DNA from: Brachypterus glaber | Lineage: Eukaryota; Arthropoda; Insecta; Coleoptera; Kateretidae | Reading direction: 5' to 3' | Length of the DNA stretch: 64,000 nucleotides | Assembly (NCBI GenBank): GCA_958510825.1 | Contig: OY294049.1 | Coordinates: forward strand, 27,979,707-28,043,706 | Shown here: piece after piece, positions 21,240-32,270 of the stretch | How the letters are laid out: every line of letters starts with the position of its first letter | Position numbering within the stretch: the stretch's first letter is position 1 | Notes under the pieces: generated by a model | Told to the model about the DNA's origin: nothing | The model's input: only the letters and a program-made list of their open reading frames with translations | Database searches by the model: none | Translations under genes and position numbers: made by a program

Positions 21240-22435
21240 CATAGCTCCCCAGGATTTAGATTAACAAAACTGACGAAAGGACCGGACGATGGATCCTTGT
21301 AGCGGACGGTCTGGACATTATACACTGATAAAAGAGTTTATTTGTGTCAACTAAATATTTTTTTGGATATGGCTAATTAAATTATTTGGTTGTGACAAAT
21401 AAATTTTATTTCTGTCAAATAAACTATTTTGTTCCCATTAATAATTAATAATTTTAAAATTTAAATATTTGTTTCCATGAACTAAATATTTATTTGACTC
21501 AAATAAAATTTGTTACTCACAACCAAATAATTTAATTGGCCATATCCAAATAAATCCTTTTTATTGGTGTAGAACCATTCACAGTGAAGTTTTCTATTTG
21601 AGAGATAATTACTTAACATTTCTTCAGGATGAACGAAACTTAAACCAATCGCTGATCCTCCACAATTAAATATTGATTTTAATACTATTTTTTACCTAGA
21701 TTTCAAATTCGTTTCTAAAATTGATCTATATATTTGCATTACGAAGAAAAATACATTTTTATGAAATTATGGCAAATGCAGAATTTTACTTTGTTGGGTG
21801 TTTTTGGTAAGATATTAAATTTTTGATTAATATTTGCACAATTATTTTTGTCTTTTAAATTATTTAATAATGCATATTAAATATTGTCTTTTAAATTATT
21901 TAATAAGCGATATTAAATATCGCAACATTAGATTGTTCTTATCTTTTTAAGGAGCCCTGTTTATTTGATTTTGTATTTAACTTAATTTGACAAACAGTGA
22001 GTTTGACAGATCAATTGGCTAAAAAAGTAAAATTCTGAGTTTTTATAAAAAAAAATCGTAGAATTATTTAAGATTTTCGAGAATATTTTTAAGAACTAAT
22101 ATATATAAGTATTTCCTGTTTTACTTTTCAATATTTTAAAAGTGGAAGAATATAAATATATTTTGTGCCATTTTAAGTCATGATCATGAGGATCTAAAGC
22201 ATTTCCACTGCACCGACATAAAAAAAACCTATTTAGGGTTTAACACGTTTTTTGCAATTTTTAAAAATGTGTTTCGTAATGCAACTAAATAGCTCTATTT
22301 TACAAATGTATTTGAAATCTAGGTGAAACTTTTTCACTGTGAGTGGTTCTCTAATGTCCAGACCGTCCGCTACAAGGATCCATCGCCCGTTTCTTTCGTC
22401 AATTTTGTTCATCTAAAGTTTCCTGGGGAACTGTT
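21240..22435. mobile_element. 1.2-kb terminal-inverted-repeat element
   Basis: The ends share about 85 bp in inverted orientation. GGATCCTTGTAGCGGACGGT lies at about 21291 and its complement at about 22359; the tips read CATAGCTCCCCAGGA and the complement of TCCTGGGGAACTGTTG. The interior is AT-rich and non-coding, and contains a second palindrome at 21334-21573. A short frame over the right arm (22323-22505) is most likely fortuitous because the matching left arm is also open. Superfamily unknown. Confidence 0.8.
21334..21573. repeat. Inner palindrome, about 240 bp
   Basis: GGATATGGCTAATTAAATTA pairs with TAATTTAATTGGCCATATCC. The arms are about 100 bp and continue as TTTGGTTGTGACAAAT / ATTTGTTACTCACAACCAAA. 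It is probably a MITE inserted into the 21240-22435 element. Confidence 0.8.
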
Positions 22436-22850
22436 GGTGGCAAAATCGAGAAACTGCTTATTTGAAGAAATTAAAGATTTTAATCAAAACAATAATTATT
22501 CTTAAATTAAGTTACATAATGGGTTTGTAAAAGTCCAAATATGAGAGGATATGATATGGTATGCATTAAAGGTGAATATATTCTCTTCGAGAATTTGACA
22601 CAGTAACCGGGTTTCTTTGTGTAGGGTCACATATAGTTTGATTTAAGATAAAAAATTTCTATGTGATCACATTTTCAAAAAACAAAAATCTGAAACGGGT
22701 AGACGGGTGAGAAAATAATAACGTTTCTTGTCTCGGTTCCGTGCGAGTTCACAAAACTCAGGATCTAATTGTTTTCATTTAAAAAGTTTCTATGTTTTTC
22801 GACCATTTCCATTTTTTTTCCAGTTTTATAATTGTTTTTTTTTGGCCGCG
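22436..22850. other. No recognised feature
   Basis: AT-rich; open frames here show no domain. Confidence 0.45.
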
Positions 22851-22890
22851 CCATTACCATTGTCATTATTGATAAGGACAATGGTAATGG
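22851..22890. repeat. Perfect hairpin, 14-bp arms
   Basis: CCATTACCATTGTC and GACAATGGTAATGG are exact complements separated by 12 bases. Too short to assign. Confidence 0.7.
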
Positions 22891-22971
22891 TGTATCATGA
22901 TTCGTTATCAAATAAAATTAAAAATTCATCTTTGACATCTAATATTGGACCGCTATAATCAGGGCCATAGG

Positions 22972-24534
22972 CACGGTGGGCTTTAAGCTTACGGAGATGA
23001 AAAAATCGAACACCTCATAACTGACAACGGGATATTGTTTCTAATGCTTTCAGAATTACATGTTCGTTTAGAACAAAATTGTAGGTGTAGCCGTTTTTTA
23101 TTCCATCAAAAATTAGTATATTAGTATATATGTGACCCAACAAAATTTCAAATTAAAAAGTTTGGAGGTCTCACCCCTTAAATTTGCTTATTGGGGTAAA
23201 ATTTTTGAAAAATCTAGAGGTCGCTCACAGCCATTTTTAAAAAAATATGTTTGCTAGCTTTTTTTATTTTTTTTAGGCTCAAGGATTTTTTATTTAAATC
23301 TTTTTAACACGAAACGGTATAAATAGATAGTAAATTGCTAACCTCAAAAAAAAAATCTGAATTTCTCTTTCAAAATGGCGGAGCTGTGCCCTTTAAAGTT
23401 TGAAAATTCTCTACATTGCTTGATTTTAGGTCTAATTTGAAAATTTATTTAAATTTAGATTTGTATATATGTATATATTTTGACCTACCCTGTAATTGGG
23501 TCCATTAGGACCTGTATGGATTTGTATATAAATAAATAAATAAATAAATAAATTACAGGCACAAAAAAATGTTTTTCATTGTATTCAAACATTTTGCGTG
23601 TAGCCCAATATGTCCTCATATAAAAACAACTATATTTTTTTTTTATCGGATATACAGGGTATCCAGAAAAAATAATATATACATTTTTTTCACATTTTTG
23701 AGAGATAAATTCGGTTTTTAGTGACAGGGTAGGACTCAAAATAAGGGAACTTCTATATAACGGTCCATTGCAATGCACTGACCTGTTTAACTTTCTACAT
23801 CCCTACTCTCGCAACATTCGAGTGAAAAAAACACGCGCCCGCCACGTGGTGTGTGATTCTTTTTTTTACATCCAGTTGGAGTTGAATTTACTGTAGTACA
23901 GAGTTGTATATAATTCGATGCAAACTAGAACCTTCGCATTTGTACGTACCCTGTATATCCGATAAAAAAATATAGTTGTTTTTATGTGAGGACATATTGG
24001 GCTACACGCACAATGTTTCAACACAATGAAAAACATTTTTTTATGCCTGTAATTAGACCTAAAATCAAGCAATGTAGTCAATTTTCAAACTTTAAAGGGC
24101 ACAGCTCCGACATTTTGAAAGAAAAATTCAGATTTTTTTTGAGGTTAGCAATTTACTATCCCTTTATAAAAGATTTAAATAAAAAATCATTGGGCCTTAA
24201 AAAAAAAATAAAAAAAGCTAAGCAAACATATTTTTTGAAAAATGGCTATGAGCGACCTCTAGATTTTTCAAAAATTTTGAAAAAAATTAGGGATAAAACT
24301 CTTACCCCAATAAACAAATTTAAGGGGTGAGACCTCCAAACTTTTTAATTTGAAATTTTGTTGGGTCACATATATACTAATATACTAATTTTTGATGGAA
24401 TAAAAAACGGCTACACCTACGATTTTGTTCTCAACAACATGTAATTCTGAAGGCATTAGAAACAATATCCCGTTGTCAGTTATGGGGTGTTCGATTTTTT
24501 CATCTCCGTAAGCTTAAAGCCCACCGTGTAGGAA
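22972..24534. mobile_element. Long palindromic element, about 585-bp arms
   Basis: The left arm (about 22972-23660) and right arm (about 23948-24534) match from CACGGTGGGCTTTAAGCTTA at the outer end to TATCGGATATACAGGGTA at the inner end. The left arm is longer only because of a 116-bp insertion (23438-23553). The spacer of about 285 bp is unique. The inner tips carry TATACAGGGTA, the end sequence of the CAGGGT families elsewhere in this window. No intact coding sequence. Confidence 0.88.
23438..23553 (+). mobile_element. 5'-truncated LINE tail inside the palindrome
   Basis: The left arm contains about 116 bp absent from the right arm, where TCTAATT joins directly to ACAGGCAT in complement. 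The inserted piece ends in GGATTTGTATATAAATAAAT and an (AAAT)n tail, followed by AATT, so the flanks TAATT/AAATT look like a short target duplication. This is the signature of a heavily truncated non-LTR insertion, younger than the palindrome. Confidence 0.7.
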
Positions 24535-24725
24535 AGAGCAAAAATAAAAAAAACTCGTTAAATTGTTATTAATCAGGCGTCTTGGTCTCATAAATAATAG
24601 TTAATATTGATATAGCTGTATTTGTAAATGTTTCGACTATATTGTATTCATCAGCGTAAAATAAAACCGTTTATAAATGGTTTATGTGACAAAAAAATGT
24701 TTAAAAAGTTTAAAATAAATAATTT

Positions 24726-24855
24726 AATAAAAAAACACCTGCCTGATTAACTAAAAAGTACAAAACAAGAATAGTGTAAAATAAAGTTATATAGTAACCG
24801 TCGCAGTAGGAGGCCAAGTCTAAATATCATAATAATAAAACAAATTTTTAAATTT

Positions 24856-24941
<86 letters not shown>

Positions 24942-25048
24942 ATAATTTAAAAGCAGAATAGGCCTCCGACTGCGACGGTTACTGTATAACTTTATTTTAC
25001 ATTATTCTTGTTTTATAATTTTTGGTTAATCAGTCGGGTGTTTTTATT
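24726..25048. repeat. Palindrome with (TA)n core
   Basis: Arms from AAAAAACACCTGCCTGATTA to AGTAACCGTCGCAGT and GGAGGCC pair with GGCCTCCGACTGCGACGGTTACT to TTAATCAGTCGGGTGTTTTT. The centre (24858-24940) is an almost pure TA repeat of about 80 bp. The TA run may have expanded at the apex of an inverted repeat. Confidence 0.85.
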
Positions 25049-25126
25049 TTTTACTTTTATTTTTAATTAAATTATTGTCAAGTTTTCTTAGGCATGTGTT
25101 TAATAAGTGTATACACTCAGCTATTG

Positions 25127-25427
25127 CTAAATTCTGACCATGGATCATACTAAAGTTCCTAAATCCTAAAAACTTGTTCTTGGAAGATAATGTTAAATAT
25201 ATTTATCTTATTAAGATTATTTAAATAATCTTCTGCAGAGGCTATAATATAAAAAATACTATAAGAATCATTTAGCGATACCTTCCAACTAGTGCTATTC
25301 TTGCCCATGATCTCTGCAGAAGATTATAATCTTATAATTATTTAACATTTTCTTTCAAGAACAAGTTTTTAGGATTTAGCTGCCAATAGATCTCTAAATA
25401 CCATCCTCCAAGGTGCATGGTCGGAAT
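25127..25427. repeat. Palindromic element, about 110-bp arms
   Basis: ATTCTGACCATGGATCATAC at the left faces GGTGCATGGTCGGAAT at the right. Inner landmarks are CCTAAAAACTTGTTCTTG / CAAGAACAAGTTTTTAGG and AATCTTCTGCAGAG / CTCTGCAGAAGATT. Non-coding MITE-like structure. Confidence 0.8.
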
Positions 25428-25429
25428 TA

Positions 25430-25783
25430 AAATTTTTTTCAAACCTATGGTACCATGATAAAAATATTTAAGAAAATGTTAAAAGGCACTTGGATGCAAA
25501 CCCCTGCAGGGCCCTGTAGAAATTTTTTTACATAAATACCTATATGATTTAATGCATAAAGTATAATTTTAAAAAAGAAATAAATTCTAAAATACAATTG
25601 GAAAGACTAAATATTTTGATTTTTTATTCTAAAAATATCCAAATACAATATCAAACATACATAAATATTTCAAAGTTTATTTTAACATTAAATTCAATCA
25701 AAATATTTACAATAAAAATGCATAATTCTTGATTTTCTTAAACACTGCAAACATGCTAAAAAATCACTTGTTATAAAAGTCAC
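25430..25783. other. No recognised feature
   Basis: AT-rich sequence between repeats. Confidence 0.45.
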
Positions 25784-25787
25784 TTAA

Positions 25788-26752
25788 CCCTTCGTTAGGC
25801 GCGCCTCTTTTTGTAACGTGGTTAGGCGCGCGGTCTACACTTGTAGACCATTTTATTTTTTGTTAAAAAAAAACACATTTATATTTTTAAAAACCAAATA
25901 TCTTATGTTATTTATTTGGTTGTATTTAAAAGTTATTTACATATTTTTTTCAAATTATTATTATTTTAGTAAGTGTTAAGGGTAAAAGAAAAATGATATA
26001 CAATTCTAACATATATTTTACATCTGTACGGTAATTTGTAAAAAAAAAATAAAAATAACTTAACAAACTTTCTGAAACTAAAACATTTTTTTTTTAACAT
26101 GTACGATTATAAAAAAATTAAAAACACCTAAATTAAAAGAAAAAAATATTATAAAATTTGACTCGAAATCATGCAATATTTTAGTAACTCATGCGCCTTG
26201 TACATGTGCTCTTTGCAATCGTAGTTATGATATTTTGAGCTTTTTTTTGAATTTATTTTTCCTTCTTAGGCACATTTAGTGTCCAAAGTAATTTTTAGTT
26301 TTATAGAACAGAAAATTACCTTATTTATCAAAAACATTACGTATGAGCTCTTTCATGCCCAAAAAGACTCGTGCCAGTGTCTTCCTATAAACTGCTATTT
26401 TTTTGGTGGTAAAGACATATTGTATCTTTAATTTATCTTTAAACTAATAAACTAACGTTGAAAAACAATATTCACAAAAAGAAACCATAAAAACTTACAC
26501 AAAATAAAAAAATGCAAAAATAAAAAAGGTAACGTGGTTAGGCGCGCGGTCTACAATCGTAGACCAGGCAGGTTTCAATATGAATAAAAACAATATTATA
26601 CCCATTCAAAGTGTGAATTATTACTGATCTAATAGATTGATGCATAATGCACAGCTAGTCGAAGGGGCACAAGCGTAAACACTCCGTGTAAAAAGTTACC
26701 CAGCTAAAAAAAAGCATGGTCTGCGATCGTAGACCGCGCGCCTAACGAAGGG
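25788..26752. mobile_element. piggyBac-like MITE, 965 bp, TTAA target
   Basis: Perfect 17-bp terminal inverted repeats (CCCTTCGTTAGGCGCGC) sit between TTAA at 25784-25787 and TTAA at 26753-26756, the target choice of piggyBac. There is no coding sequence. Three 18-bp interrupted palindromes of the form GGTCTAC-NNNN-GTAGACC lie at 25832-25849, 26549-26566 and 26718-26735 (the last with one change). A 27-bp direct repeat (GTAACGTGGTTAGGCGCGCG and onwards) precedes the first two. They are good candidates for transposase binding sites. Confidence 0.92.
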
Positions 26753-26902
26753 TTAAATCAAAGTTTGGCCAAACTTACCTGCAAATAAGAATATTTTTTA
26801 AAATTTAAGCATTGGAACATTATAACATAATGAAATGTTAGATTTAATTTTTATCTTCCATTTTATTGATAATAGTATGGTTTGCCCAATATACTATATT
26901 AA

Positions 26903-27011
26903 AGTACTAGTTTCATAACACCCGTGCACTAGTACTTTAGAAAACTCGCCGCAAGCGGTTCGTTTTCTATATTTGTACTCGTGCGCTAAAAACATGTTAT
27001 GAAACGAGTGC
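26903..27011. repeat. Short inverted repeat
   Basis: CTAGTTTCATAACAC near 26907 pairs with GTTATGAAACGAGTG near 26996, around GC-richer AACTCGCCGCAAGCGGTTCG. Possibly a degraded MITE. Confidence 0.5.
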
Positions 27012-27384
27012 CTTATACAATTTCTTCTATTTTGCTCTAAAATTAAAAAAAAAAAATACATTTAAATTGATGACCGACTTAGGGATTTTTGTTTTGGGTT
27101 GGCATTACAACTTTCGCTATGTTTGAAATTCATAGAACAAACGATATTTTGATATCTTTTCTCTTTCAGCTCTTCTCTTTTTCACTGCAAGTAACCAAGC
27201 CACAATTTTAACACGGTGAAAATTAACTTAAAACAGAATTTCGTAAAAACTAAACTTAAAAGCAGTGCTGACATTTGTACGAAAAACGCCAAGCGATTGA
27301 CTTTTGTTCTGTTCCCAACCCAAGTAAAAAAAAGTACAAACCTCTTATAGGCATATAAAAAAACTCGCAAAATGCGTGTGTATA

Positions 27385-28133
27385 CAGGGTTATTCAGAAA
27401 TAAGTTCGAGAAATTTAAGAGGGGATTCTACGTTGAAAAATATGAAAAAAAGTTCCTTTAAAGGTTGGTCCGGAAATGAGCCCTAAGGGAGCTGCGACCC
27501 TTCGAAGATGTACATATTAAATGGGAAACAAAAAAAGCACCAATAAAATATTAATGCTGCAAGGCGATTCTTCACTTAAAACTAAGTAAAACAGTGTTCT
27601 TCACCAAAACACCTAAATTTAATATTAAAGGAGTTATAACCTTTTAAAAAGTAACATTTTTAGTGGCATAAAATGTTACTTTCTCTTAATTGCATTTTTT
27701 TAACGGTTTCTCCTACAGTGTTACACTATATGACATTTTTTACGTATTTTTAAGGAATCTATATTTATCAAAAAGGAATCTATATTTACAAAAAATCCAA
27801 AAAAAAATACACATAAAAAGTTTGGGTCAAAAATGTGTTAAGCCTCCCATATTTTGTCCGTCTAGGATAAATTCAAAAATATAAATTAACATAAACTTAT
27901 TGCCCTTATTAATACTAGTATACATGCAAAAGCCAGTCGCTCTAGCTTAAAGTGTACAAGAGTTATTAATTAAAAACCTTATTTTTATTACAATTTTAAA
28001 GAGCCGTATGGTTATGGTTATTATGGTTTGGACCCTTAGGACTTTTTTCATTTCCGGACCAACCTCAATAGAAACTTTTTGTCATATTTTTAAAATCTCT
28101 TAAATTTCTCGAACTTATTTCTGAATAACCCTG
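27385..28133. mobile_element. Foldback MITE with CAGGGTTATTCAG ends, TA target
   Basis: CAGGGTTATTCAGAAATAAG (27385) and its complement ending at 28133 are flanked by TA (27383-27384 and 28134-28135). Inverted similarity continues inwards for more than 100 bp (TTGGTCCGGAAATGAG / CATTTCCGGACCAA). Non-coding. The ends and TA target suggest a Tc1/mariner-mobilised family. Confidence 0.85.
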
Positions 28134-28135
28134 TA

Positions 28136-29854
28136 GAAAAGGAAGCAGAAAATAGATTGAAATATCAAGATTTGAAAATTGAAATTTAAAGAGTGAATAT
28201 TGAAGTTACAATAATACCCATTATTGGTGCTACTGGAACTCTTAGTAAAAATTTTAGAGAAACTTTTAATTAAAATTCCTGAAAACTCTCAAAAATTTAT
28301 TGGTAGTATTTACATTAGAAAAAAAAACAGTTTTAATGGAAACAGCCCATATAATAAGTAGAGCTCTATGATACATTTTGTTTAAGGAGTGTGGTTTATT
28401 CCAGACAAAATAAAATATCTACAATATTTATATAAAATGTACTGCATATATTACACTGTATACTGTACTGTATATATGCAAATAAAGAATAATTATATTA
28501 ATAATAATAATGGTGCTGGCACGGCATAAGCTCTACGTACTTTAAAAACATCTAAAACCACGTTAAATTAGTTTCCTTTTTTATCTACTGCGTCAATTAT
28601 TTCGTTTTTTGCTACATTCTGTTAAAGATCCAACCTATTGGAATCAAGCATTTTCAAACATGCAATAAAACGTTTTATTTGTCAGTGTCAGTACTTGGTT
28701 TATTAGAATTAATTTGGTATACCTATACATATTTTTTTAGTTTGTAAGAAATAGCAATATTTAAAAATAATTGGGCGGCAAAATCGTTTTATAAATATAC
28801 ACATTATCTTTATACTAAAATTAATTTTCTGACTCGTTAAACATGAGCTTAAAAAGTCATAATTGCAAACACTTAACATCAGCGACAGTGATATATGTTT
28901 CGATTTTAATCAAGATTGTCGAAAAAATGTCGATCTTTGCAGTTAAAGGACCTTGTTTGTTCGAGTTATAAAATAAACACTAGTAGAGCCCGCTTCAGCT
29001 TTCTTGTGACACTAATAAAAATAAAGCCCCTATAGAAAATACCAAACGAAAATTAACCAAAAAAAAAATAATAGCCATTTTAGTAAAAACCAACTATATC
29101 GTTGTTTTACTAAAATGATATATAAAATCAACCAAAAACAATTATTGGTCAATTTATGAAAATTGTCTGACGCAGCCAGTACATTTTTTTATTTTGATTT
29201 GGAGCCCTTCTGAGTTCAGGCACACTAGATTTAGGTATGCCACAAAATAACGTTACATACTTTTTCAAAGTATGATCACTAAGAGCATTTCGCAGTAAAA
29301 TGCATAGCCAGTCTGACGCTGTCAGTCATATTATGACTGTCAAACTGTAAATAAAATCTTATTACCTAAACTGTAACGGAAAAACAAGATCATTTTCGGG
29401 TGTTCGTCCACAAATATTCACACATACCTTTAATTATACGTTTTTATTACCAAAGCACCGAAATTTATCTCAAAAATAATATAGCTGTCTTGTAATACAA
29501 TGATTTAGCTTAAATTGTATGATACAGAAAACTAGGGGGAGATCACCATGAATAGGACACTTTTTTTAAACGGCTGCCAAAATTTTATTTTAATCTTTTA
29601 TACGTAATTTTTTTAATTTATTTATGATAATGGAAATAAAAGAATACATCCAAGTGTTAAACCTGAATAATAATTCTTTTTACCAAAACAGTAAACATTT
29701 AAAAAAAAAACGTAACTTGTCCCATTTTAGAACACGGTATTTTTGAATGGGACAAAAATTCAGAATTGTTATTAACAAATCACGAAAAGAACTAATATTT
29801 TCACTATAACTAATAACAACTATCATGTCATTTCATAACAAAAACACAGCTTTA
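28136..29854. other. No gene recognised
   Basis: AT-rich. A small hairpin (ATTTTAGTAAAAACCAAC / GTTGTTTTACTAAAAT) lies near 29076-29120. AGATCACCATGAATAGGACA at about 29541 resembles the start of a dispersed repeat. No further support for a feature. Confidence 0.45.
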
Positions 29855-30088
29855 TTATTCCATCGATCTATTTTCTAATCCTCGTACAGAGTGATATTGG
29901 TAGACTGACAGTTTCGGGCTGCTGGCCCTCTTCAATACCAAGAGTCTTATGTCCACGCTGATTATGAAAACTTTTTTAGACTTATTCGCAAAAGGAATAT
30001 AGTCATTGGATTGATAGTACCAGCCCGAAACTGTCAGTCTACCAATATCACTCTGTACGATGATTAGAAAATAGATTGATGGAATAAT
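29855..30088. mobile_element. Inverted pair of Penelope-like element ends
   Basis: Two 67-bp arms (29855-29920 and 30022-30088) are near-perfect inverted copies. They run from ATTATTCCATCGATCTATTT to TAGACTGACAGTTTCGGGCT. Each arm carries the 3' half of a hammerhead ribozyme motif, a known feature of Penelope-like retroelements. The spacer of about 100 bp is unpaired. Head-to-head end fragments of this sort are common in that class, but no RT or GIY-YIG coding sequence is seen here. Confidence 0.6.
29897..29941 (-). ncRNA. Candidate type I hammerhead ribozyme
   Basis: The minus strand reads TTGGTA (stem I), TTGAAGA (core, canonical CUGANGA with C3 changed to U), GGGC-CAGCA-GCCC (stem II, four perfect GC pairs), GAAA, CTGTCAG (short stem III), the GTC cleavage triplet, then TACCAA, which pairs 6/6 with TTGGTA. 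All elements are in the order and spacing of a type I hammerhead with minimal stem III, as in Penelope-like elements. The C3 change probably reduces self-cleavage. Confidence 0.7.
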
Positions 30089-30557
30089 AAATTAATATTT
30101 TTATAATTTTGTTTAAATTTAAAAATTTTTGTTCTTACAAAAACATAGCTGTTAAAGTGTTAAATTCTTGTTTATAAAGAATTTACTTTAAATAATTTTA
30201 CCAAATTCTTATTCGTGTTTTTTCAAATCAATATCAAACATTAGTTCGTTTTGAGTTCTAACTGTTTAAAATTGTTGTATGTAAGTACCCAAGACACCTT
30301 CTGTCCTTTTAGAGTCATTTATTATCTAAAAGTGATGGATAGGAATGAAATATGCAATGAAATAGTTGTCCCCTTCAAGGAAGCAAAATTTGTCCTTAAA
30401 GGTAAAAAAATTAAAAATTGCAGGAGCTTCAGAAAAAACGATATTGCTTTTTAAAAAAGATTGCTTACTGACAATATTAGGAACTCGTGTCCCAAATATT
30501 GCCAGAGTACTGGCAGTAAAAGGAGCTGCTATTTCTAGAATTTAGTTACAATTTGGC
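30089..30557. other. No recognised feature
   Basis: AT-rich; a 67-codon open frame at 30251-30454 has no supporting context. Confidence 0.45.
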
Positions 30558-32270
30558 ACTTAAGAGGGGTTTCTGGTGGAATTATTTCGGAAAATCAAAA
30601 AATATTTTTTTGTATTTTCTGTTAGAAAACCTTCTTAGTAATACATAAAACCTTATTTGGATGTTGTGTAAGACCTTTTTTTTAAATATTTTTGATTTTT
30701 TTTTTGAAGATTTTCGGAGGAAACAGCATTTTTTGATCTATTGCAGGTGACTTTGAAAAATCTACTAAACCGATCTACTTCAAATTTTAACTGCTTACTC
30801 TTCGTACGTGTCCCTATCGCAGGAACTAATAACTAATAACTAATAAATTGATCAAACCCACCATAAGAAGCAATTCTGACAAATATAAAAAAAAATCGAC
30901 CTGATCGATCGTTTTTTTTACGTTTTTTCTAATTTATTGTACTATGTTCATAGGACGTGCCTGTGGAGTAGTAAATAGAAGTATATATTTTATTTTTTTC
31001 TCATGAATTATTGTTTTAGGGTGAGGTCGAGCGAAATTTAATTTTTTTTTTCATTTTTAGATATGATAATATGAAACGTCGAGAAAATGTGAAAAAAGTG
31101 TGTGTTAAAAAATATCGGTCTGTCTGTTTTCTGTCTTTAAACCTCGTAACTTTTAAACTAAATGTCCGATTTAAAAAATTCGTTCAATAAACGATTTAGG
31201 ACCTTTGTAGTTTGCGTGACCTTAAATATGGTTAACATTGCGGTGCGGCAAGGAAGTCAAGGAGGCAAAATAATATTATTATTGATCGTACTGTATAAAT
31301 TCTTTCACAAAAATACATAAGACATGATAGGTTTAGTCCTTGGAGAAGAATTTTTTTTGTAAACCAGTACTGGTTTACTGCAGTGTAATAGACCTACCTA
31401 AAAATGATTAAAGCTGTGTAGGAAATTGGACATGATTTTTACCTATGCAAGAGTTTTTACCTTACGATCAATAATAATATTAATTTTTGCCTTCTTACCT
31501 TCCTTGCCGCACCACAATGTTAACCATATTTAAGGTCAAGCAAAATACAAAGGTCCTAAATCGTTCATTGAAAGAATTTTTTAAATCGGACATTTAGTTT
31601 AAAAGTTACAAGGTTTAAGACAGAAAACAGACAGACCGATATTTTTTAACACCCATGTTTTTTCAAATTTTATCGATGTTTCATGACATTTCAAATTAAA
31701 AAATGCAAAAAAAAAATTGAAATTTGGCTCGACCTCACCCTAAACAATAATTCGTTAGAAAAAAAATATACGACCTTTGGCGTTGGAGATACGGCTTTTT
31801 GTAATGTAGTAACTATAATTAATAATTTTACTACTATATATAAAATATATATTTCTATTTATTGCTCTGCAGGCACGTCCTATGAACATAGTAAAATAAA
31901 TTAGAAAAAACGTAAAAAAAACGATCGATCCGGCCGATTTTTTTTATATTTGCCTAAATTGCTTCTTATGGTGTTTAATCAATTTATGAAAAAAAATCAG
32001 GGGTCGGAAACAAAAAGTTAAAATTTGCAAAAAATCACCGTGTTTTTGATCCAAGATTACCTGTAGAGAAATCACCTGCGCCAGTAAAAAAGGTCATCGT
32101 GTTCACGCCGCCATTTTGAAAAAAATTCTGATGAAAAAAAATGAAATCTTTCTTTTGTAAACTTCAAACTATATATTTTATGTATAATAAAGCCCTACAA
32201 TAATATATATTTTTTTTTACGAAAAAAAATTTTTTTCAAAAAAAGGTCGATTCCACCAGAAAATAATAAT
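30558..32270. mobile_element. 1.7-kb palindromic element
   Basis: Outer tips TTTCTGGTGGAATTATTTCG and the complement of ...TTCCACCAGAAA face each other. Long inner matches include CATAGGACGTGCCTG / CAGGCACGTCCTATG and GGTTAACATTGCGGTGCGGC / its inverted copy with few changes. The arms are about 750 bp with indels; the right arm has roughly 80 extra bases near 31770-31850. A perfect 20-bp palindrome lies near the centre at 31360-31379. No coding sequence; family unknown. Confidence 0.85.

Noticed and set aside
22323..22505. Sixty-codon frame containing QTVRYKDPSPVSFVNFVHLK
   Set aside because: It overlaps the right terminal repeat of the 21240-22435 element; the left repeat is open on the other strand for the same reason. 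No domain or splice signals support a host exon.
24633..24660. Minus-strand CTGATGA...CGAAAC resembling a hammerhead core
   Set aside because: Stem II would have at most two pairs and the flanks do not form stem I, so only the short core matches.
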